DNA of 32,258 nucleotides from Anaerolineae bacterium UTCFX2 (GTDB lineage: Bacteria; Chloroflexota; Anaerolineae; Anaerolineales; UBA4823): positions 1 through 32,258 of the forward strand of contig MWTA01000070.1 in the NCBI GenBank assembly GCA_002050125.1. Reading direction: 5' to 3'. The translations under genes and the position numbers were made by a program. Position 1 is the stretch's first letter. Every line of letters begins with the position of its first letter. Shown here in pieces: positions 19,801 to 32,258 of the stretch. The notes beneath the pieces are model-generated. The model did not search any database. It worked only from the letters and a program-made list of their open reading frames with translations, and was not told the DNA's origin.

Positions 19801-22800
19801 CCGATCTGCGGATCACAATTGGCAACATCGAGCCGCACCAATTCGAAGGCTTTTCGGGCGGCGTAAAGAGCGCGGCGATCGGGCTGGCAGGCGATGCGAC
19901 CATCAACCACAACCATGCCCTGATGATCGACCCGATGTCTCAGCTCGGCGTGTTCGAGGAAAACCCAGCCCGCCAGGATGTCGAAGAGATCGGCAAGCGC
20001 ATCGGCGTGCACTTTTGCCTCAACGCCATTCTGAACACCCACAAAGAGATCGTCCATGCGCTGGCTGGCGATCCCTACCTGGTTCTCCAGCACGGCATCC
20101 CGCTTGCGCGCCGATTTTGTCAGGTCGCGGTGGACGCGCCCTATGACTTCATGGTCGTCGCGCCAGGCGGGCATCCGAAGGACATCAACCTTTACCAGTC
20201 TCAAAAGGCGCTCTACCACGCCAACCAGGTCATGCGCACCGGTGGGACGGTGATCCTGGCAGCCGCCTGCCCCGACGGCACCGGCAGCCCCAGTTATGAA
20301 GAGTGGGTGATCGGGATGAAATCCTACACCGAGGTTTTCGAACGGTTCAAGCGCGAAGGCTTCCGCATCGGTCCCCACAAAGCTTTCCAGATTGCGCGCG
20401 ATGCCTCCAAAGTCCACCTGCTGTTTCTCTCGCAAATGTCCCCAGATTTCACCCGTTCCCTGCTGATCGACCCGGTTTCCGACCTGCAGCAAGCCGTCAA
20501 TCTGGTGCTGAGCCAGCTTCCGCTGGAGGCGCGCATCGCGATCATGCCGCGCGCCACCTCGACCATCCCCTATCTGAAGTGATTCGCTTCAGCCGCAGCG
20601 CCTGAGCCAACACTACGAACGTGGTCTCGTACAGCCAGCCATCCTGATAAAGTTCTACCTTACCGAGATCCCCCTATAACGCTGCGGGGCATGGGATGAT
20701 ACCAAGTCAGCGCGCCTGTTACAGCGCCCAGAGCGCCATACCGCGCACCTGTACCTGCGAAATGTCATTTTGAGAGTAGGAGATGCGTCACTTGTAGAAT
20801 TTATCGACATCGCCTATTATCGGGTTCAGGCATTTACCAGCGTTTGGCGAAAAGTTAGGGATGGGTGACTGCCAAAATGAATCAAGGAGATATAAATGTA
20901 CGTCATCACCATCGACATCGATAAATGCGAAGCCTGCGGCGATTGTGTGGACACCTGCCCAAACGAGATCTTCGCCCTGGTCGAAGAAAACGGCAAGAAA
21001 TATGCGATGGTCGCCGGCGACCCCGACGACTGCATCGGCTGTCTCTCCTGCGAAGCAGAGTGTGGCGAGGGCGCAATTACCGTCACTGAGCTTTAGCTGG
21101 CAGATGCCGGACTACGCGAACACGCCCGCCTCAGTTGGCAGGATTGGATCGGTACTCGATCGGGTGACGCTATTCGTGACTAAATCACCGATCCCCCGGG
21201 GCGCGCTCATCCGCGCAATTTCAGCATCACCGGGCAGTGGTCCGAACCCCGCACCTCGTCCATAATCATCACGTCCTGCACCTGCGCGTGCAAGGGTTTC
21301 GAGACCAGAAAATAATCCAACCGCCAGCCGATCCCCCGGCTGCGCGCATTCGCCATGAACGTCCACCAGGTGTACTGAGCCCGCTCGGGGTAAAGACTGC
21401 GATACGAATCGACAAACCCATGCGCCAGGTAGCGGTCGATCCAGGCGCGCTCTTCCGGCAGAAAACCAGTGTTACGCTCGTTCGCTTTGGGGTTCTTCAG
21501 ATCGATCTCATTGTGGGCGATGTTGAAGTCTCCCGTCAGGATGAGCTGCTGCCCGTTTTCATGTAAAGCGGTGCAAAATTCCAGCAGGTGAGCATAGAAA
21601 TCCAGTTTGAAAGGCAAGCGCTCCAGAGCGCGCGCCGCGCTCGGAAAGTAAACGTTGAGCAGCGTGAAACCCGGGTATCTCAGCCAGACCACGCGCCCTT
21701 CGGCGTCAAAGCGCGGCGAACCAAGCCCATATCCGACCTCCAACGCGGGTTGGTTGGTGAACACCGCCACGCCGCTATACCCCGGTCGTTCTGCCGGGTT
21801 CCAGATCATCCAGGGATAGACTGCCCTCAGCCGCTCCAGCGCCTGCGCGTCGAGCTGCTCCGGGCGGGCGCGCACCTCTTGCAGGCAGAGCGCTTCGGGC
21901 GGGTCATTTTCGACCCACTCCATCAAACCCTTTTTCAGCGCGGCGCGCAGCCCATTAACATTCCAAGTTGTGATACGCATACTCCGCTATCTCCCGCCCC
22001 ATTCCATAGCGCCGATCATTTTGAGAACCAACGATCCGCCGCGTTTTACTGCGCCAGGCGTGCGGTCACCACAAGGTTCGAGCTCTTGACTGGATCAAAG
22101 GCTTCCCCTTGCATATTGCCAAAGCTTTGAACGTCCTCGAAACCAGCCTCCGCCAGCGCGCGGCGCAACTCGCCTTCCAATTGCGGTCGCAAACGGGTGC
22201 TGGTAACCTTTTGTTCCCAGGCAGCCCCCTCCTGACGGTAAAGCGTAATCACGTGGAACGCGATCAGCCCATCCGGCTCGAAATCATAGAACCGCAGGAA
22301 CAGCCATTCGCGCCCGGCTTCACGGTGCGATTCGGGCCCCATCCAGCGCAGGCGCTGCGCCATCACCGCGTCGAAATTGCGGTTTTGGATCAGCAGGACG
22401 CCTCCCGGTCGCAAACACGCCGCAAAATCCTGCAAAGCCCGCCGCACTTCTACAGCGCTGAGCAGGTGCGGCAGAGAGTTCCCCAGACACAGCAACGCGT
22501 CGAAGCCGCGGAATGCGCTGCTCAGTTCGCCAAAGCCCCGTTGTTGAAACTCAGCCTCCACGCCCGCCTGGCTGGCGTTCGCCCGCGCCCGCTCGACCAT
22601 CCCGGCGCTGAGGTCCGCTCCGGCAACCTGATAGCCCCGCTGCGCCAGCGCGATCGCGTGCCAGCCGGTGCCGCAGGCTGCGTCCAGCACCCGCACGGGC
22701 GCCGCGCCGCGCCGAACTCCGCTCAGCGCCTGCTCGAGGAAAGTCAGTTCCAGCTTCAGCCGTCCGTCCCAGTTGACGAAATAATCGTAATCGGAGCTTA

Positions 22801-25800
22801 ACGCGTCGTACATTAGCATTTCTCTAACCTCGCGGCGATGTCTTCGGCGATCATTTTGCGCTTGCAAATACGCATGGCAGCTACTCCTTTGCAAAAGGGC
22901 ATTTTCAGACCGATCTGAAAATGCCCTTTTAGGCGAGCGGGAAGGCAGGGATTCGAACCCTGGGCTGAGATTTATAGTCCCAGCAACCGCTTAGCAGGCG
23001 GCCCCAATCGACCACTCTGGCACCTTCCCAGACGGGGAAATTCTACCATATAAATAAGATAAGCTGCTTCAGGCAGGAAAACTAGCAAATCCGCGGCAGC
23101 ATCTCCCCCGCCAGCCGCTCGATCACGCGGGTGCTCCCCAGGCGGGTCTTGAGCATCACTCGACCGGCGTGATTCTCCACCACCCGACCGATCCGTACGC
23201 TCGCCTCGCCGTAGCGCTGACCGCGCAGCGCCCGCAGCGCCCGCTCCGCCCCCTCTTCGGCGACGATCGCCGCCAGCCGCCCCTCGTTTGCCAGGTAGAG
23301 CGGGTCGAACCCCAGCGCCTCGCACGCCGCCTGCACCGCTGGGCGCACCGGGATCGCCGCCTCATCGAGCAGAATCCCTACCTGCGACTGCGCTGCGATC
23401 TCGTTGAGCGTGGTCGCCAGCCCGCCGCGGGTCGGGTCGCGCAGCACGTGCACCTCGGCGCCGCTCTCCAGCAGCGCCTCCACCAGCCCGTTCAGCGGCG
23501 CGGTGTCGCTTTCCACCTCGATCTCGAAGCCCAACTCGCCTCTGGCGCGCACCACCGCCATGCCGTGGTCGCCCAGCGGACCCGAGAGCAGCACTGCGTC
23601 GCCCGGGCGCGCCTGCGCCCCGCCGATCTTCAGCCCCTTCCGCCGCACGCCCAGACCGGTGGTGTTGATGAACAACCTATCCGCCTTGCCGCGCTCCACC
23701 ACCTTGGTATCCCCCGCCACGATCGCCACACCCGCTTCCTGCGCCGCCTCCATCATCGAGTGGATTACGCGTTCCAGCGTCCGCATCTCCAACCCCTCTT
23801 CCAGGATGAACCCGGCTGTGAGATAGAGCGGCTTCGCCCCCAGCATCGCGACGTCGTTCACTGTCCCGCACACCGCCAGCCGTCCGATGTCCCCGCCAGG
23901 GAAGAACAGCGGCGTAACCACGTGCGAATCCGTGCTGAGCGCCAGCTCCAACTCCTCGCCCAGTTCCAGCGGCGCCGCGTCGTCGCCTGTGCGCAGGATC
24001 GGGTTATCGAAGTGCGGCAGAAACAGCCGTTCCACCAAATCGTGGGTCATCTTGCCCCCGCTGCCATGCCCCAACACGATCCGCTCCTGGTGCGGCAGCG
24101 GTATCGGGCAGACCGGTCCTTCTTCCAGCGTCACGCGCTTGTGTTCAGCGTCCATCTATATCAGCCTGCCTCCCGGTTCACGGCTGCCGCTTGTAACGAT
24201 AATAGGCGGCGCAAGCCCCCTCCGCCGAGACCATCGGCGCGCCGAGCGGGCTTTCCGGCGTGCACTCCCGCCCAAATGCTGGGCACTCAACCGGCTTTTT
24301 CAGCCCTTGCAGCACCAGCCCGGCGATGCACAACGCCGATTCCTGGGTCTGGATCTGACCCACCGCAAAGCGCTGCTCGGCGTCGAACTCCGCCAGTTCG
24401 CGCCGCAGCCTCCAGCCGCTCTGCGGGATCACGCCGATCCCGCGCCACCCCATGTCGCACGGCTCGAACACCTGCTCGATCACCTGCTGCGCCGCACGGT
24501 TGCCTTCGTAGGTCACCAGCCGCTTGTACGCGTTGCGGACTTCCAGCCGCCTCCCCTCCAGCATCTGCAGCGTTTCCAGAATCCCCTGGGCGATGTCCAG
24601 CGGCTCGAATCCGGTCACGGTCATCGGCACGCTGTAGCGCTGCGCCAACGGCGGGTACTCCCAATAGCCCATCACGGTGCACACGTGCCCCGCCAGCAAA
24701 AAGCCCTGCACCCGGTTGTGCGGCGAAGCCAGGATGACTTCCATCGCCGGCGGCACGCGCACCTGCGAGACCAGCACGCTAAAGTTGCGCAGCCCTTGCG
24801 CCCGCGCCTGCAGCACGCACATCGCGTTCGCCGGGGCGGTCGTCTCGAACCCAATCGCAAAGAACACCACCTCGCGGTCGGGGTTTTGCCGGGCGATTTC
24901 GAGGGCGTCCAGCGGCGAATAGACCACTCGCACTTCGCCGCCCGCCGCCCGCACCGAGAACAGGTCGCGCCCGCTGCCCGGCACGCGCAGCATATCTCCG
25001 TAAGAGGTGAAAATCACTTGGGGGCGGGAAGCGATCTCTAGCCCGCGGTCGATCAATTCGAGCGGCGTCACGCACACCGGGCAGCCCGGCCCGTGCACCA
25101 GTTCCAACTCTGGCGGCAGAAGCTGATCCAGCCCGTAATGCAGGATCGCGTGCGTTTGCCCGCCGCAGATTTCCATCAGCACCCAGGGCTGCCGCACGGT
25201 CTGGCGGATCGCCTCGATCACGCGATGCACCTGCGCCGCCGCGCGATATTCTTCCAAGTACTTCATTCTTTTGCCTCAGACCCGCGCACCGCCGTCCCGC
25301 TGAAACCGCCCTCCTCCCCCAGACTGTCGATCTCCGCCAATAGCGCCAGCGTCTCCTGCGCTTCGGCTTCATCGATCAGGTTGAGCGCAAAACCGACGTG
25401 TACCAGCGCGTAATCGCCCACCTGCGCTTCGGGAACGTATGCCAGGCAGACTTCGCGCCTCACGCCGCCGAAATCCACCTTGCCCATCGTCAACCCGCCG
25501 CGCTGGTAAATTTCGATAATCTTACCCGGCACTCCTAAACACATAAACAGGCTCCTCTTATTCGGTCTTTTTACCGATACCGTTCAATTTTACTGCTGCC
25601 GCCACAGCCTGCCCAAGCGACAAGCCCCCGTCGTTGGCTGGCGTCTGCCGGTGCAGGTAGATCTCGAAGCCGGCTTCTTGCAGCAGCCCGGCGCTGACCG
25701 TCAGCAGGTACGAATTTTGCCACACCCCGCCGCTCAGCGCCACTTTGTTGATCCCGCTTTCAGCCCGCAGTTGGCTGCAGGCTTCGAGCGTCAGTTTTGC

Positions 25801-28800
25801 CACGCCGTTGTGAAAACGGGCTGCGATGGTCGCAATCCCGGCGCCGGCGCGCAGGTCTTCCAGCGCCTGGCGCAGCATCGGCGCCGGGTCGATGACGCCG
25901 TCCCGCAATTCGAACGGGTAAAAGCGCGGTTCGCGCCCATCCAGCCCGGCTTCCAACTCGATCGCGGCTTGCGCCTCGTAGTTCACCGTCTGGCGAACGC
26001 CAATCAGCGCCGCTACCGCGTCGAACAGCCGCCCCATGCTCGAGGTATCCGGACAATTGATCCTCGATCGGAGCTGCCCGCGCAGCGCTTCGAGCGGCGC
26101 AATCGCCGCCTCTTTCTGTTCGAGCGCGTAACGCACCGGCGGCAAATCCTCAGCCCAATCCAACCCGGCGCGCTCCAGCCATGCCAGCGCCATACGCCAC
26201 GGCGCGCGCGCCGCCTGGTCCCCGCCCGGCAGCGGGGCGTATTGCAGGTGCAGCGCGCGCCGGTAAGCGCCGTAATCCGCCAGCAGCACCTCGCCGCCCC
26301 AGATCGCTCCGTCCTCGCCGTAGCCGGTCCCGTCGAAAGCCACTCCGATCACCTGCGTCCCCTCGCTCAGCCCGTTCTCTGCCATACAAGCCGCGATGTG
26401 GGCATGGTGGTGCTGCACCCCCACCGCACTGAGCCCCTGCGCTTCAGCCCGCCTCAGCGCATAGCGCGTCGCCATATAATCCGGGTGCAGATCATACGCG
26501 ATCGCCTGCGGCTGGATACGGAACAGCCGCTCGAAATGCTCCACGCCCTGCTCGAACGATTCGAGCGTCTCGAGGTTCTCCATGTCGCCGATGTGATGGC
26601 TCAAAAAGGCGTAGCGCTGGCGCGTCAGGCAGAAAGTGTTTTTGAGCTCCGCCCCAACCCCCAGCACCGGCGGGACTTCAAAAGCCAGGCGCACCGGATC
26701 CGGCGCAAACCCGCGGGCGCGCCGCAGCGGGTACAACCCCGAGGCGCGCTTCTGCTCCTGCTCACGGCGCGTGGCGGGGAACATGCGCACCACCGAATCA
26801 TCGCAGCGTATGTGGATCGGGCGGTTGTGCATCAAAAAAGCATCCGCCAGCGGCGCCAGCCGCGACCGCGCCGCTTCGTTTGTGGCGCAGATCGGCTCTT
26901 CGCTCAGGTTGCCGCTGGTCATCACCAGCGGCGGCAAGTCAAAGACCGGCGGCGTTGCGCCGGGTTGCGCAAACAGCAGATAGTGCAGCGGCGTGTAAGG
27001 CAGCATCACCCCCAACGTGTTCTGTCCGGGGGCGACCTCCGCGGCAACCGGCGAATCGAACCGCCGCCGCACAATCACAATGGGACGTTCGCGCTGTTCC
27101 ACCAGCCTGCGTTCCACCGGGCTCAACAGGCAGTGCGCCTGCACCCCTTCGATATCCGCCAGCATCAAAGCGAACGGCTTGTCCACCCGCAGTTTGCGGC
27201 GGCGCAGCTCGCGCACCGCTTCAATGTTAGTCGCGTCGCACGCCAGGTGAAAGCCCCCCAGCCCCTTGATCGCCAGGATCTTACCCTCGAACAGCAGATC
27301 GCGCGCCTTCAGGATCGCCGCATCGCCCTGCGCCAGTTCGCGGCTCTGCCCTCCAGCCTCCAACCAGACCTGCGGTCCGCACTGCGGGCAGGCGATCGGC
27401 TCGGCGTGGAAGCGCCGGTCGGTTGGGTCCTCGTACTCCGCCGCGCATTCGGCGCACAGCGCGAACCCTGCCATGGTCGTGTTGCGCCGATCGTAGGGAA
27501 TATCTTGGGTGATGGTGAAGCGCGGTCCACAGTTGGTGCAGTTGATAAAGGGGTAGCGGTAGCGCCGGTCCTGCGGGTCGAACAGCTCCCTGAGGCAATC
27601 GGCGCAGATGCTCACGTCCGGCGAAACCGGCTGGAACTCCACCGCCTGCGCCTCGGAATGGCGAATCTCAAAACCCTGGAAGCCATTCGCCGGGCGCCAT
27701 TCGAGGCGCACCTCATCGATGCGCGCCAGCGTTGGCGCCTCGGCTTGAAGCGCTTGAACGAACTCCTCCAGATCCGCCCGCCGCCCGTCCAGTTCGATCT
27801 CCACCCCAGCGGAGGTGTTGCGCACCCAGCCGCTCAGACCATGCCGCAGCGCCAGGTTATAGACGAACGGACGAAACCCCACCCCCTGGACGATCCCGCC
27901 AACCCAGATCTGCGCGCCTTCCAACTTCCGCCTCCGCTCAAGCCCTCTGCCGCCGGGCTTGCGCCGCGAGCCAGGCGGTCCAGGCTTCCAACCCTTCGCC
28001 GGTGCGGCATGAAAGCGGAAACACCGCCAATCCGGGGTTGAGCGCTTCCACGCCGCGCCGGAAGTAATCCATGTCGAAAGGCACATAAGGCAGCAGATCG
28101 ATCTTGTTGATGATCAGCGCGTCCACCCCGCGATAGATGTTGGGATACTTGTAGGGCTTGTCATCGCCCTCCGGCACCGAGGCGATCAGCACATTACAGT
28201 GCGTCCCAAGCTGAAAGCTCGCCGGGCAGATCAGGTTGCCCACATTTTCCACGATCAGCAAGTCGAGCTGTTTCAGGTCGAACTGCGGCAGCGCAGCCTG
28301 GAACATCACCGCGTCCAGGTGACAGTCTCCGCCGGTGTTGATCTGCACCGCCAGTACGCCCTGCGCGCTGATCTTGTCGGCGTCGATCGTGACCGGTGCC
28401 GTGTCACCTTCGACCACCGCCAGGCGCAGCTGCCCCGCCAGCGCCTCAATCGTGCGCAGGATCAGGCTGGTCTTCCCCGCCCCCGGCGAAGCCATCATGT
28501 TGATCGCAACCACCCCCTGCTCATCCAGCCTGCGTCGGTTTTCCTGAGCAAGCAGATCATTCGCATTCAGAATTTGTTCGACAATGGCGATCCTTTGAAC
28601 CACAGTCGACCTCACAGTCTCAATTCCACAGATAAAACGCGCCCACGCGCATTATTCAACCTCGATCGAGTCGAGGTAAAACTCCTCGCCCGCCGCCACC
28701 TGGATGCGTTCGCTCCCGCAGCGCGGGCAGGCGAAGCTCTCGCCCCGTGGAGTGAAACGTTCTGTGCACTCCAGGCACAACAGTTCGAACGGCACCCGGC

Positions 28801-31800
28801 GGAAATTGAGCCGCGCGCCCTCGGCAGGCGTGTCTTTGCTGATTATATCCCAATAGAACTGCACCGAATCGTCCACGATCGACGCCAGCTCCCCGATCAC
28901 CAGGTTCAGCGTCACCACTCGCCTCGCCTGGGCTTGTTTAGCGTAGCGCAGCGTGATTTCCAGAATGCTTTCCGTTACGGCGAGTTCGTGCATAGGCGAT
29001 CTACATTAGCGATAGCGGTGCATCGCGCCGCTAATTCAGCGCCGCGGTTCGGCTACCCGCAAACGCGGCAGAATTAATTCTACCTCATTCGCCCCAATCG
29101 TTTGATTTCCCTTATAATTCAGCGGGAAGCACGCCCTTCCACTCATCTGACCCGGAAGAGTTTGCTCAAACGACGATGAATAAAATTGGCAGTCTCACCA
29201 GTTTGTGGAAAAACGTCGGCGAAGCCGACCTGCGCCCGTTTCGCGACCAGGCTCTGGCTGGGGTGCGGATCGCCATCGTCGGCGAGCCAGGCTCGGGGCG
29301 CGCGGCGCTGGCTGACCAGATGCGCCGCGACCCAAACCGCCCCCAACTTGCCAGCGACGCGCCGGTCCTGACACTCGATCTCGAATCAGCCAGCCAGGCT
29401 GCTACCGCTGACCTCATTATCCTGCTCATCCCCGCCGGGAAACGCGATATCAGCCGCGAACGAGCGCTGGTGCAGTATTGGCAGAACCACGGTCAGCGGG
29501 CGCTGGTTTTCATCAATCAGGATAACCCGGATCAAGTCCAGCCTTCGGCTGACGCTCAGGCGCTCAGTCCCTCGACCGTTCAACCCGGCTGGCGAGTGAT
29601 CAGCGGTTCCGTCTCCGACACCCGCTTCCTGGTGGAAAAATTTGTCCCGGCGGTGATCGAACTCGTCCCGGGCTTGCTTCTGGCGCTCGGGCGGTATTTC
29701 CCACTCTTCCGGCTCAAAATTGCCCATTTCCTGATCAACGACACCAGCTTTTCGAACGCCGCCTATGCCATGAGCACCGGTCTGGCGGAACTCGTCGCCG
29801 TGCTGGATCTCCCAATCACCATTGCCGATACCATTGTCCTCACCAAATCGCAGGCTTTCCTGGTCTACAAACTCGGTCTGGCTTTGGGCTACTCTACCAA
29901 TTGGAAGGATTACGTCGCGGAGTTTGGCGGGGTGTTGGGCGGGGGTTTCGTGTGGCGCAACATCGCCCGCTCGCTTGTCGGGCTGATCCCGCTCTGGGGG
30001 ATCATCCCCAAGACCGCCATCGCTTACGCGGGGACCTATGTGGTGGGCAACGTGGTTCTACAGTGGTACCTGACCGGCAAACACCTCTCCAAGCCGCAGA
30101 TGCGCCAACTCTATTCCAGAGCCTTAGAGCAGGGTCGCGCCCTCGCCCGCACTCTGGCGGCGCGCATGCCGCGCCCCCGTTTGCGGCTTTCGTTCCGCTT
30201 GCCCTGGTCGCGGCGGCCGCGCCTGAGCGCCCCGGCGGATCCGCAACTCCCCGCCCCGCAGAAAACCAAGCCGGCGAAACGCCGTCAGGTCTGCCCGAAC
30301 TGCGGGAAGACCAACAGCCGAGACGCCAGATTTTGCCAGTACTGTGGAACTGCTTTCAACTGAGATCGAGCTGAGCCTTACAGCCGGTCCAAGCCGTCTT
30401 CGCCGTACTCGTTGATCGAGCGCGCACAGCGAAACCCGACATCATCCCGCCCTTCCTCGATCCACAGCCAGGAGCGCGCCGTCAGCCGCACCGCAATGCC
30501 CCCAAATTCCCGCCAGGATCCGCCGCGCAGCACGTGCATAAATGGACCCTGGTATTCGCTGCCGGTCCACTCCCAGACGTTGCCCACCATATCCCACACG
30601 CCGTACGGTCCCACCCCCTGCGGGTAACGATCGACCGGGGCGGTGCCTGCCACCTTAGACTCCCAGTTGTTGCAATATAACCCCTCCACCCATTCTTCCC
30701 CCCAGGGGTACGTCTGCCCATCGGCGCCGCGCGCAGCCTTTTCCCATTCTTCTTCGGTCGGCAGACGGCAATCCAGCCATTCGCAAAACGCCAGCGCGTC
30801 GTTGAGGCTCACGCCCACCACTGGGTGCAGCCCTTTACCGCGCGGATACATCCCATCCTTCCAATCCGGCGGCGGGTTGCGCTGTGGAGCGAACTGCAGA
30901 AACTGCAGGTATTGAGAATTGGTGATCGGATAGCGCGTGATCTCGAATGCCGGCAGACCGAGCAGATGCTGATCGCTGCCATAGCGAAACTCCCCGCCCG
31001 GGATAGTGATCCACTCGATTTCGAGCATTTCGCCTACGGGGAGTGTGAGCGGTCCGGTATCCCGTAAGGGTGGTCCGGGCAAGGGCGCAGCAGGATTGCC
31101 ATTCATGACAATTGCCTCTGCCGGCAGCCGGGCGGGTTTTAACTGTCCCGTGATTGTGCGGCCGCGCCGCAGCGCTTTCCGGAAATCCACGACGGTGTCG
31201 AACCGGTTCGAAGCCAGGATCTCCATGCCGCGCAGTATTGCCCGCTCCACCGGTTGGCTGATTTGCGGGTTCAGTTCGCAGGGCGGCGCCAGGCGCTCAC
31301 CGGTCACCCGTTCAATGCTCTCCGGAGGGCGCTTATTGGTCAACAGCATATAAATCGTCGCCGCTAATGAGTATTGATCCGTGCGGGCGTCGGTCGAGCT
31401 GTGCCCATATTGCTCGATTGGAGAATAGCCAGGCGTGACTGCCCTGGCTGCCATGGTAGTTTTCCGACCCGGATCGTAGGTTTTGGCGACGCCAAAATCA
31501 ACCAACATTGCCCGGTCTGCCCGGGTGATCTTGATGTTAGCCGGCTTGATATCCCGATGGATAACGGGAGGGCTTTGCGAATGCAAATAGTTGAGCGCGT
31601 CGCAAATCTGATCGATCCAGCCCAACACCTTGGCTTCGATCAGCGGCTGTTTCACCCGGTTCAGAATCTCCTGCAGGTCGTACCCATCGACGTACTCCAT
31701 GACCAGGTATTGACCTTCGCTGGGCTCGGAAAAATAATCGATTACGCGTGGGAGGTTGGGGTGATGCAAGTTGGCGAGGATCATCGACTCGCGTTCGAAC

Positions 31801-32258
31801 TGGCGCTGCGAATCCTCCCAGTAATCCAAGTTCTCTTTGATGGCGCAGACAGTCCCCTGGACGATGTCCTCCGCCTGATATACTGTGGCAAACCCCCCTT
31901 GACCAAGCTGTTGCAGGATGCGATAGCGGTTATGAACAATTTCACCGGGGTTGTGCGGCATCGCGTCCTGCTAAATTATCTGCACCACTACCACGCCGAC
32001 GTTGTCTTCGCCCCCGGCTGCGTTTGCCGCATCCACCAGTTTCTGACAGGCGTCCTTGGGGTCTTTGGCGTTTTCGATCAGATCCACGATCCTGGCGTTC
32101 TCGTGCACCATCTCCCACAAACCATCGGAGCAGAGCAAGATGAAATCTCCGGGCTGGAGTTCCTTTTCGAAGAGGTCGATCTGCACCAGCCCTTTTTGCC
32201 CCAGAAATCGGAAGATCATGTTGCGGCGCGGGTGAGTATAAATCTCATCCGGCAGGAT

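Overview
This window looks like chromosomal DNA from an anaerobic or facultative, GC-rich bacterium, most plausibly a Chloroflexota (Anaerolineae-like) member. That placement is inferred from gene style: a lipoprotein built of LGxP-type repeats, a cytoplasmic Ser/Thr kinase with a formylglycine-enzyme-like tail, and a mix of sigma-54, corrinoid-salvage and hydrogenase-maturation genes. No rRNA or other marker gene is present to prove it. There is no sign of phage, insertion sequences or CRISPR.

Left part (1-5648): a cut-off GT4 glycosyltransferase (minus strand), a MATE exporter, then a tight pair encoding a di-haem cytochrome b and a membrane-anchored cytochrome c with nine haem motifs. No Rieske gene accompanies the pair. 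A monofunctional proline dehydrogenase converges on it.

Regulatory block (5649-10512): rpoN, a soluble PAS-GAF-PAS histidine kinase and a sigma-54 activator overlap as one operon. The promoter region holds a perfectly spaced -24/-12 sigma-54 element overlapping a sigma-70-like promoter, so sigma-54 probably regulates itself. The sigma factor carries a four-cysteine cluster near its N terminus. The activator has GAFTSA in place of GAFTGA and no DNA-binding domain. This is the most unusual system in the window.

B12 block (10514-20582): a minus-strand lipoprotein with a good promoter, then a cobalamin riboswitch with a visible antiterminator/terminator pair. It leads btuF-btuC-btuD-cobO-cobT-cobS-cobC-cobU, which is corrinoid uptake, adenosylation and lower-ligand assembly without any corrin-ring genes, so a salvage operon. 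A LarA-family (nickel-pincer) enzyme follows behind a perfect 11-bp hairpin.

Right part (20583-32258): a 2[4Fe-4S] ferredoxin with its own promoter, exonuclease III, a methyltransferase preceded by a 20-codon leader ORF and a perfect 17-bp hairpin, tRNA-Ser(GCT), and a complete hypA-B-F-C-D-E set for [NiFe]-hydrogenase maturation (minus strand) without hydrogenase structural genes. The end holds a DUF697-like membrane protein with a zinc ribbon, a Ser/Thr kinase-FGE fusion and a truncated PP2C phosphatase. Several start codons were moved from the longest open frame on the basis of ribosome binding sites and family alignment; these choices are stated in the entries.
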